Below, one piece after another: positions 35,135-41,824 of a stretch of DNA of 64,000 bases. The notes under the pieces are model-generated. The model searched no databases. It had not been told where the DNA came from and was given only the letters and a program-made list of their open reading frames with translations. Numbering within the stretch: position 1 is the stretch's first letter; every line of letters starts with the position of its first letter. The DNA is taken from the NCBI GenBank assembly GCA_005880795.1, contig VBGP01000007.1, forward strand, positions 1 through 64,000, written 5' to 3'. The position numbers were made by a program, and so were the translations under genes. Source of the DNA: Chloroflexota bacterium (GTDB lineage: Bacteria > Chloroflexota > Dormibacteria > Dormibacterales > Dormibacteraceae).

Positions 35135-36232
35135 CTACGCGGCGGGCAGGCTGAACCAGAAACGCGTGAAGTGACCGTTCGAATCCGCGCCAACCCGACC
35201 GCCGGATGCTTCGACGAGCTGCTTGACGATGGCCAGGCCGATGCCGGCCCCGCCTCGTGCCGTATCGCGCGATTTCTCGACCCGATAAAAGCGCTCGAAG
35301 ATATGCGGCAAGTCTTCAGCCGGGATACCGTCGCCGGTGTTGGTGACGGAGACGAGCACCCGCGAGCGGTTGCCCTCCGCATCGATCGAGGCTCGGCCAC
35401 GGCGCGGCGTGTAACGTGACGCGTTCTGGAGCAGGTTGGCGAGGACCTGGGCGAGGCCGTCCGGCTCGGCGCGGGCGACCAGGCCTTCGGGGACCCGCAC
35501 CTCCACTTCGATCTCCTTCGCCTCGAACGCAGCGCGTGCAACCTCGAACGCCGACCGGACCGCTTGCGGGAGATCGATGTCCTGACGGACCGCGGTTCGA
35601 TCACCGTGTCCGTTGTCGGCGAGGGCGTCGAGGGAACGCGAGAGCCTGACCAATCGCTGCGCCTCTTCGTGCAGCGAGCCGAACTGCTCCGGCGTCGGGG
35701 CGATCACACCGTCGCGGAGCGCCTCGAGGTAGCCCTGGAGGTTGGTCAGAGGCGTGCGGAGCTCGTGCGCGGCGTTGACGATGAAGTCCCTTCGCTCGCG
35801 CTCCTGCTCAGCCAGGCTGGCCGCCATCTGGTTGAACGAGTCGGCGAGGGACGCGAGCTCATCCGGCCCCGCCGAAGGCACGCGCGTCTCGTAGTCGCCG
35901 GCCGCAATGCGTTCCGCAGCCCGCGTCATGCGGCGAAGGGGCATCGCAAGCCGTGCCGCGAGGATCACGGCGAGGACCACGCTGACGGAGATTGCGATCA
36001 GAACCGCGATCAGAAAGATCGTCTCCACGCCGTGATCGAACATGGCCTGCGCGTCTGCCGCCGGTGTCCCCGCCTGGATCATCAGGCGGTTGAAAGTGGA
36101 CTGGGCGACCACCAGCACTCCTACGACGATGATCGCGATCGCGATGAAGGCGACCGCGATCGAAACGAGCGTGATCCCCGTAGCGAGACTTCGAAACCGT
36201 CGCAACACGCTAAGCGACCGCGCGGTAGCCAA
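35135..36232 (-). CDS. Sensor histidine kinase
   Basis: The 365-residue protein has two membrane segments (about 18-43 and 71-93) around a short outer loop, a HAMP domain (about 92-145), the HisKA helix with AAHELRTPL (His156), N-box NLLQNASRY, G1 NTGDGI and G2 GAGIGLAI. It is an EnvZ/BaeS-type kinase that phosphorylates the OmpR-type regulator encoded just upstream; the two genes overlap by 23 bp. The short sensor loop (about 27 residues) suggests sensing in or near the membrane. Confidence 0.93.
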   Translation of the reverse strand: MATARSLSVLRRFRSLATGITLVSIAVAFIAIAIIVVGVLVVAQSTFNRLMIQAGTPAADAQAMFDHGVETIFLIAVLIAISVSVVLAVILAARLAMPLRRMTRAAERIAAGDYETRVPSAGPDELASLADSFNQMAASLAEQERERRDFIVNAAHELRTPLTNLQGYLEALRDGVIAPTPEQFGSLHEEAQRLVRLSRSLDALADNGHGDRTAVRQDIDLPQAVRSAFEVARAAFEAKEIEVEVRVPEGLVARAEPDGLAQVLANLLQNASRYTPRRGRASIDAEGNRSRVLVSVTNTGDGIPAEDLPHIFERFYRVEKSRDTARGGAGIGLAIVKQLVEASGGRVGADSNGHFTRFWFSLPAA

Positions 36233-36914
36233 GGCCGCGCACGGTCACGATGTAACGTGGCGTCCCCACCTCTTCGCCCAGCTTGTCGCGCAGCCTTCCG
36301 ATGTGCACGTCAACCGTCCGTTCCAGAGCGTCCCCTTGCGACGGTCCATAGAGCGAGTCGAGCAGCGCCTGGCGCGTGAGCACGCGTCCGCGCGCCTGCA
36401 CCAGCGCGACGAGAAGGCGGAACTCGGCCGGGGTCAAGCCCACCGCCTTGCCCTCACGGCGCACCTCGATGCGGTCGAGGTCGATCACGAGGTCGCCATG
36501 CTCGATCACGCCATGTCCGCCCGCTGATCCGTTCAGGTCCCTGGTTCGCCGCAGCACAGCCTTGACTCGAACCACCAGCTCCGCCGGCGAGAAAGGCTTG
36601 GCCAGATAGTCGTCGGCGCCCTCGTGGATGCCGTAGACGCGGTCCGCGACCTGGGCGCGCGCCGAAAGCATCACGATCGGCACGGCGGAGCGCTCTCGGA
36701 GGATTCGCATCAGGGCAAGCCCGTCGAGCTCGGGCAGCATGATGTCGAGCACGATCAGCCTAGGGTGAAACTCGCCGAACGCCTTGAGCGCGGCCTGGCC
36801 GTTTGCAGCGGTGATGACGCGAAAGCCCTCGCGCTCGAGGTAGGTCTTCACGAGGGACACGATCTTCGGGTCGTCGTCGACCACGAGAATCGGTGCGGTC
36901 ATATCGAGACCCAT
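36210..36914 (-). CDS. OmpR-family response regulator
   Basis: The receiver domain (phosphoacceptor Asp53 counted from MTAPILVVDDD, LDIMLPELDG, AKPFSP) is followed by a winged-helix DNA-binding domain (GLTPAEFRLLVALV, then TVDVHIGRLRDKLG and TVRGLGYRA). The start may be the ATG at 36914 (MGLDMTAP) or 36902; TAAGGT eleven bases before 36914 resembles a -10 box. With the kinase it forms a complete two-component pair that likely controls envelope genes; targets are not visible. Confidence 0.93.
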   Translation of the reverse strand: MGLDMTAPILVVDDDPKIVSLVKTYLEREGFRVITAANGQAALKAFGEFHPRLIVLDIMLPELDGLALMRILRERSAVPIVMLSARAQVADRVYGIHEGADDYLAKPFSPAELVVRVKAVLRRTRDLNGSAGGHGVIEHGDLVIDLDRIEVRREGKAVGLTPAEFRLLVALVQARGRVLTRQALLDSLYGPSQGDALERTVDVHIGRLRDKLGEEVGTPRYIVTVRGLGYRAVA

Positions 36915-36970
36915 GCTAGAGGCGAACCTTAGGCAGGCAATATGAAGGCTGTTTGAAGCGCGGTTCGGGC

Positions 36971-37435
36971 TTAGTCCCCGACCCGGATCGAGCTGCCGAC
37001 GCTGATGCGCCCGCTCGAAAGCAGGTCGGCGCGCAGCCCGGCCCGATGAGTCAGCGGCTTGATCACTGGCTTGCCGGTCAGCGCGACGAGGTGGGCGCAC
37101 GGCTCACACAGCTCGGTGGCACGCGCCAGAACATCGCCGATCCAGAACTCCTTGCCAACCAGCTCGTTGAGACGGATGCCGCGCGTGGTCAGGTTGCGGC
37201 GCGACTCGCCGGGCGCGAGGTCGATGCCGGATTCACTTGCGAGTCGCTCCATCTCCTCGGCCTCGATCAGCGTCACGTCGCGGCTCTCGTCGGAGTCGTC
37301 TTTCCAGAACCCGTCTCGCCGCGCGTAGCGGTCCCCGGTCAAGCCAACGCCGGCTACGACCTCCACCGAATCCAGCGACCGCATCGGCGAGCCGGCGGCC
37401 TCCGCGATGTGAATGTGCTCAACGGTTCCGCTCAC
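36971..37435 (-). CDS. MOSC-domain protein
   Basis: The 154-residue protein is a single MOSC domain: GVGLTGDRYARRDGFW near residue 30, VTLIEAEEME, GESRRNLTTRGI and a cysteine pair in ELCEPCAHL, the expected site for a sulfur carrier or molybdenum cofactor. Single-domain relatives may deliver sulfur or handle the cofactor; the molybdoenzyme at 20.7 kb shows that the organism uses molybdopterin. GATAAT lies nine bases before the GTG start. Confidence 0.87.
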   Translation of the reverse strand: MSGTVEHIHIAEAAGSPMRSLDSVEVVAGVGLTGDRYARRDGFWKDDSDESRDVTLIEAEEMERLASESGIDLAPGESRRNLTTRGIRLNELVGKEFWIGDVLARATELCEPCAHLVALTGKPVIKPLTHRAGLRADLLSSGRISVGSSIRVGD

Positions 37436-37498
37436 AGCAGAGGGATTATCCAGCGCCCGGTGCGGCGTCTGCTCGAGATTGAATACGCTGCTTCAAGG

Positions 37499-37696
37499 AT
37501 GGCGAGAGGAATTCACGCAGCGACGTTTCCCGGCGAGAGCCCGGAATACCGGCTCGCCCGCAACAGCCTTCTGCGTCCGGAGGTCAAGCTGCGAAAGCAG
37601 ATCGCGACCGTGGCAGAGGAGCGGCGCAAGCTCCCCGCCGGCGGGGTCGTCAAGAGGGACTACGTGTTCGACGCCTCTGGGCCAGGTGCTACCTGA
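37499..37696 (+). pseudogene. Truncated DUF899 (thioredoxin-like) gene
   Basis: The 65-codon frame GIHAATFPGESPEYRLARNS, then RPEVKLRKQIATVAEERRKL and VKRDYVFDASG matches only the N-terminal helical part of DUF899 proteins, which normally have 200-250 residues with a thioredoxin-like fold behind it. The frame stops at a TGA eight bases inside the convergent gene at 37689. A TACGCT box nine bases before the ATG suggests it may still be transcribed. Confidence 0.65.
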
Positions 37697-37961
37697 TCTC
37701 GCGGTCGTAATCCGGGAAGTACCGCTGGATCGTCGAGAGCTCGAACCTGCGCAGGATCGAGCTCGGTGGCTCGCGCAGCAGTAGGAACTCGAAGCTCCGT
37801 TCGACGAGATCTTCGACGTTGCCCAACTGGTCGCCACGGCCCCAGCGGGCAAGCTCCGCCGCGGACACGATCACGGTGTGCTGGGTGTGCTCGCCGGCGT
37901 GCTCGACGTCGACCTCGCAGACCCAGCCACCGGCGTCGGGCTCGGCCTCCACCTTCACCAT
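37689..37961 (-). CDS. Hypothetical protein, small alpha/beta
   Basis: The 90-residue protein starts MVKVEAEPDAGGWVCEVDV and has a beta-hairpin, a TVIVSAAELARW helix start and a C-terminal helical part (SFEFLLLREPPSSILRRFEL). The family is conserved in appearance but I cannot name it. It overlaps the DUF899 remnant at its 3' end and is divergent from the LuxR-type regulator gene, with only 26 bases between starts. Confidence 0.6.
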   Translation of the reverse strand: MVKVEAEPDAGGWVCEVDVEHAGEHTQHTVIVSAAELARWGRGDQLGNVEDLVERSFEFLLLREPPSSILRRFELSTIQRYFPDYDREIR

Positions 37962-37987
37962 TGCGCCCGTTTCCCGACCTAAATGTA

Positions 37988-39700
37988 ATGACGTTCAGCC
38001 GGCGGCGGCATAATGCGGCCAGCTTGGCCGCAAACTGGGCACTTAACGATGTTCCGGCCCCGATCGTCGTCTACGACGGCGAGGGACGCGTCATCCAGGC
38101 CAACGACCAGGCGTGCTCCCTGCTCGGACTGAGCCTCCGCGATCTCCTGGGCGCCAGCCCCGAAGACTCGGGCTGGCTCGTGGTGGAATCGGTGGAGGGG
38201 CCCATCACGGTCCATCCGGCGGTGGCCGCATTGCGGACGGGCCACCCCGTGCGCGGCGTCCTCGTGCGCGCAAGGCGGCCAGCCGGCGCTGATGTGTGGC
38301 TGCAGGTCGATGCTGTCCCGGAACCGGGCGGCCAGGTCGTAGCGACCCTGACCGACGTCACCCATCTCATCGCATACAGCAGGGTGTCCAGCCGCTCGGC
38401 CGGAGACCACATCGTGGACGAGGTCACGGACCGCCTGGCCCAGGCCAGGATGGAGCCCCGCGCAATCCTGACTACCGTCACAAAGGCGTTAAGCAAATTG
38501 AGGCCCGGAATCTGGGTTGCGTCCCTGATGGGCAAGGATCCATCCGACATGCAGATCGTCGCCACGAACGACGACAACGATGAGGGGACGGATTACGCCG
38601 CGACCTACGTCGAATCGATGAGACTCGCCGGATCCCTCGAGACAACGCCGATCTCGTCTCGCGTCATCGAGTCGGGACAGCCGCTGTTGATGCCTGACAT
38701 CACCGTGGAAGACCTGATGGGCTTCCTGAACGACGACGTGCGCTCCTACCTGGCGATCCATCCGTGGCAGTCGCCGGAGATCCACCTCGGCGTCGTGGTC
38801 GTGCCGATGCGGGCTCGGGGCGCCACGATCGGCACGCTCGGCCTGTTCGAGCGCCGAGGCTCAAACCCCCTGACCGACAAGGACACGCTCTGGATGCAGT
38901 CGATCGCCGATCGGACCGGCCTTGCCGTTGAGAACGCGCAGCTATACTCGGACGCGGTCAATCGCCTGGAGCGGCTGGCAGCGCTGCAGAGCGTGAGCCT
39001 GGCGATCAGCGCCAGCCCTGACTTGAGACTTACCCTCAAGGTCATCCTCGACCATGTGACCTCCCAGCTGAAGGTGGATGCCGCGGACGTGCTCCTCCTG
39101 GACGAGACCGACAACACGCTCACGCTTTCGGCCAGCACCGGCTTCCTCGCAACCGCCGTGCAGGACTACCGATTGCCCGCAGATGACGGCGTCCCCGGCC
39201 GTTCCGTGACGGGCCGGCGGATCGAAACCGTCACCGCTATGAGCGCCTTCTCCCAGTTCCGCCGGCGCTCTCTGTTCGCCCGGGAGGGGTTCAAGGCCTA
39301 CGGCGCGGTGCCCCTGATCAGCCGCGGCAAGCTGCTCGGAGCACTCGAGGTGTTTCACCGCTCGCCCCTGACCCCGGACCAGGAATGGCTTTCCTTCCTG
39401 GACGCCCTCGGCAGCGTCGCGGCCGTGGCGATCGACAGCGCGACCATGCAGGAACGGCTTCGCCACGGCCGGTGGCCCGGCCAGGCCCCCAAGCCCACGC
39501 GGATTTCGCCCGAGATGAGCAGGACGGAGACCGAGATCATGCGCCTGGCGGTGGAGGGCATGACCAACCGCGAGATTGCGGCCAAAGTTCACCTCAGCCA
39601 GAACACCGTCAAGTTCCATATGCGCCAGATCTTCCAGAAGACCGGGGCCGTCAACCGGACCGGGCTGGCCCACGAGGCCGCCAAGCAAGGCTGGCTTTAA
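37988..39700 (+). CDS. PAS-GAF-GAF-LuxR transcriptional regulator
   Basis: The 570-residue protein has a PAS domain (about 20-128), two GAF domains (about 155-320 and 325-485) and a LuxR/NarL-type helix-turn-helix (about 505-565: MTNREIAAKVHLSQNTVKFHMRQIF). It has no receiver, so it is not a classical response regulator; the GAF and PAS modules probably bind a ligand, cofactor or cyclic nucleotide. The gene directly precedes the kinase-receiver cluster and a palindrome just downstream may be its operator. The start is the ATG at 37988 (MTFSRRRH). Confidence 0.88.
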   Translation: MTFSRRRHNAASLAANWALNDVPAPIVVYDGEGRVIQANDQACSLLGLSLRDLLGASPEDSGWLVVESVEGPITVHPAVAALRTGHPVRGVLVRARRPAGADVWLQVDAVPEPGGQVVATLTDVTHLIAYSRVSSRSAGDHIVDEVTDRLAQARMEPRAILTTVTKALSKLRPGIWVASLMGKDPSDMQIVATNDDNDEGTDYAATYVESMRLAGSLETTPISSRVIESGQPLLMPDITVEDLMGFLNDDVRSYLAIHPWQSPEIHLGVVVVPMRARGATIGTLGLFERRGSNPLTDKDTLWMQSIADRTGLAVENAQLYSDAVNRLERLAALQSVSLAISASPDLRLTLKVILDHVTSQLKVDAADVLLLDETDNTLTLSASTGFLATAVQDYRLPADDGVPGRSVTGRRIETVTAMSAFSQFRRRSLFAREGFKAYGAVPLISRGKLLGALEVFHRSPLTPDQEWLSFLDALGSVAAVAIDSATMQERLRHGRWPGQAPKPTRISPEMSRTETEIMRLAVEGMTNREIAAKVHLSQNTVKFHMRQIFQKTGAVNRTGLAHEAAKQGWL

Positions 39701-39812
39701 TCAGGTTGGGTTAACAGAACTACCCATGTGGGTAGTGAATTGGCCCTACGGAGAGTGAACCGCTAAGCGATAGCTTCTTACGCTCACTCACACGGGAGCG
39801 TGGTTGCTTTAC
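39701..39812 (+). promoter_or_regulatory. Probable promoter region of the signalling operon
   Basis: This 112-bp gap separates the LuxR-type gene from the small membrane gene. It contains the ACTACCCA-TG-TGGGTAGT palindrome and a GAGTGA/TCACTC inverted pair around an AAGC-GATA-GCTT element. I see no -10/-35 pair I would trust. Confidence 0.4.
39719..39736. promoter_or_regulatory. Palindrome ACTACCCA-TG-TGGGTAGT
   Basis: Eight-base perfect arms are separated by TG. The TACCCA half sites recall sites of NarL/LuxR-type helix-turn-helix regulators, and the gene just upstream codes for such a protein. It lies 77 bases before the next start and is a good operator candidate. Confidence 0.5.
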
Positions 39813-39974
39813 ATGGACGTCGTTACCACCTGGGTAAGGTCCCCTGACACCCGGGAAGCTGATGGCTGGTCAGGCCGTCGGTTCCTGGTCCTCGGGGTGC
39901 TGGCGCTGTCGTTTGCCATGTTGGCGCTGCCCCCGGCCGTGGCCGCCCTTGCCCTCCTGGGCCTGATCTCGTGA
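39813..39974 (+). CDS. 53-residue single-pass membrane peptide
   Basis: The product begins MDVVTTWVRSPDTREADGWS and has one long hydrophobic helix (about 24-52, FLVLGVLALSFAMLALPPAV and on) ending in ISstop. Its TGA overlaps the GTG start of the kinase fusion by 4 bp, the junction type used by coupled genes throughout this window, which supports translation. No strong ribosome site precedes it. It may act as a membrane partner of the soluble kinase fusion; that is inference. Confidence 0.6.
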   Translation: MDVVTTWVRSPDTREADGWSGRRFLVLGVLALSFAMLALPPAVAALALLGLIS

Positions 39975-41815
39975 ACACGCCCGAAGGAATGGTGTTGGGC
40001 CCGTACCGGGTCATGGAGCGGATCGGCCGCGGCGGAATGGCATCGGTTTACCGCGCCTATCACCCCGCCCTCGACCGGTACGTGGCGATCAAGATCCTCC
40101 CCGACTTCTTCGCCGATGAACCGGAGTACCGCGAGCGATTCCAGCAGGAGGCTCGGTCGGTCGCCCGGCTCAAGCACCCCAACATCCTCGAGATCTTCGA
40201 TTATGGCTACGAAGGCGGTCTGGCCTATCTTGTCCTGGAGCTTGTCGAGGGTGGCACGCTGGCGGACCGCGTCGGCAAGCCCATGGAGCTGCAGGGGGTG
40301 GTCCATCTCCTGGAGCAGTTGGCCGGGGCACTCGACCACGCGCATGCCAACGGCGTCCTTCACCGCGACATCAAGCCTTCCAACATCCTGATCCACAAGG
40401 ACGGGTCACCCGTTCTCGGCGACTTCGGTCTCGCCAAGATGGCCGGCTCCATGCGCCGCCTGACCGGGTCGGGCACCGTCATGGGCACGCCCGAGTACAT
40501 GTCCCCCGAGCAGGCGGCCGATGAGCCGCTCACCGCGGCGTCTGACGTCTATTCGCTCGCGATCGTGGCCTACGAGATGCTGACCGGACGCGTGCCGTTC
40601 GAGGCTGACACGCCGGCCGCAACGTTGCTATCCCATGTCACCAAACCGATGCCGGCGACGCGTGAGCTGCGGGGCGAGCTCTCCGCGCATGTAGAGGATG
40701 TCCTTCGGAAAGCGCTCGCCAAGAGTCCGCAGGAGCGCTTCCAGACCGCCGCGGCATTCGTCGCCGCGCTCAAGCCGGCGGCGTGGCCGAACCGCCGGGG
40801 CGACGACCTGTCCGGGCTCATGCCGGCCACGCGACGCGTCAGCCGGCCCGACCGAATTCCCGTCGTGCTGGTGGTGGATGACGGGCCGGCAAACCGCGAG
40901 CTCATCGAAGCCTGCCTCGCCGACGTCGATTGCCAGGTCCGCACCGCGGAGGATGGAAATGCCGCCCTGAAGGCGATCCAAGGGTTCCACCCCGACCTTG
41001 TGCTGCTCGATGTGCAGATGCCCGGCATGGACGGTTACGAGGTCTGCCGGCGAATCAAGGCAACTCCGGGATCGAGGCTCCTGCCAGTGGTCATGATCAC
41101 GTCCCTCGATGACACCAGCGACCGGATCCACGCGCTCGAGGCAGGCGCCGACGATTACATGACCAAGCCCGTCGACCGCGTCGAGCTGGTGGCGCGGGTT
41201 CGCTCGGCGCTGCGGTTGAAGAGCGTCTATGACTCGCTGGACAGCGCGGAGCATGTGATCTTCGCGCTGGCGGCCGCTGTTGAGGCGAAGGATCCGTACA
41301 CCGAAGCCCACACGCAGCGAGTTGCGGAGTCGGCACGCCGAATCGGCGCCGGCCTCGGCCTTTCCGCCTCTGAGCAGGACGCACTGTACCGCGGAGGGCT
41401 CATCCACGACATCGGCAAGATCGGCATCCCCGACGCGATCCTGCTCAAGCCAGGTCCGCTCGACGCCCGCGAGCTCGCGACGATGCGCTTGCATCCCGCC
41501 ATCGGCGAGAACATCGTGGCCCCTTTGCGCTCTGGCGCTGCGCTGCTGCCCATCATCCGCCACCACCACGAGCACTTCGACGGAACCGGTTATCCGGACC
41601 GCCTCGCCGGCACCGACATACCGCGCTTGGCCCGAATCATCGCCGTCTGCGATGCCTTCGACGCGCTGGTCAGCGACCGCCCTTACCGCTCCCGCAGGAC
41701 GCCTGAGGAAGCGATCGCCACGCTGCGGGCCGGTGCCAGGCGGCAGTGGGACCCGGAGGTCGTCGACGTCTTCGTCAGCGACTCCGGCGCGGTCTCCAGA
41801 ATGGGCGCGGCCTGA
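39971..41815 (+). CDS. Ser/Thr protein kinase-receiver-HD-GYP fusion protein
   Basis: The 614-residue soluble protein joins three signalling modules. A Hanks-type kinase (about 10-268) has GRGGMASV, Lys41, HRDIKPSN (131-138), DFG (151-153) and GTPEYMSPE, with Thr/Ser residues in the activation loop. A receiver (about 297-415) has Asp303/304, Asp347, Thr377 and Lys399. An HD-GYP domain (about 425-610) has HDIGKIGIPD (from His479) and HHHEHFDGTGYP (531-542). All catalytic residues seem present. It should phosphorylate Ser/Thr, accept phosphate from a histidine kinase and hydrolyse cyclic-di-GMP. It is flanked by kinases and receivers. Confidence 0.93.
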   Translation: MNTPEGMVLGPYRVMERIGRGGMASVYRAYHPALDRYVAIKILPDFFADEPEYRERFQQEARSVARLKHPNILEIFDYGYEGGLAYLVLELVEGGTLADRVGKPMELQGVVHLLEQLAGALDHAHANGVLHRDIKPSNILIHKDGSPVLGDFGLAKMAGSMRRLTGSGTVMGTPEYMSPEQAADEPLTAASDVYSLAIVAYEMLTGRVPFEADTPAATLLSHVTKPMPATRELRGELSAHVEDVLRKALAKSPQERFQTAAAFVAALKPAAWPNRRGDDLSGLMPATRRVSRPDRIPVVLVVDDGPANRELIEACLADVDCQVRTAEDGNAALKAIQGFHPDLVLLDVQMPGMDGYEVCRRIKATPGSRLLPVVMITSLDDTSDRIHALEAGADDYMTKPVDRVELVARVRSALRLKSVYDSLDSAEHVIFALAAAVEAKDPYTEAHTQRVAESARRIGAGLGLSASEQDALYRGGLIHDIGKIGIPDAILLKPGPLDARELATMRLHPAIGENIVAPLRSGAALLPIIRHHHEHFDGTGYPDRLAGTDIPRLARIIAVCDAFDALVSDRPYRSRRTPEEAIATLRAGARRQWDPEVVDVFVSDSGAVSRMGAA

Positions 41816-41824
41816 GGTGGGCCG

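Noticed and set aside
35177..35186. GTTCGAATCC, which looks like a tRNA T-loop.
   Set aside because: It is inside the histidine kinase gene and no acceptor stem, anticodon arm or second half fits around it.
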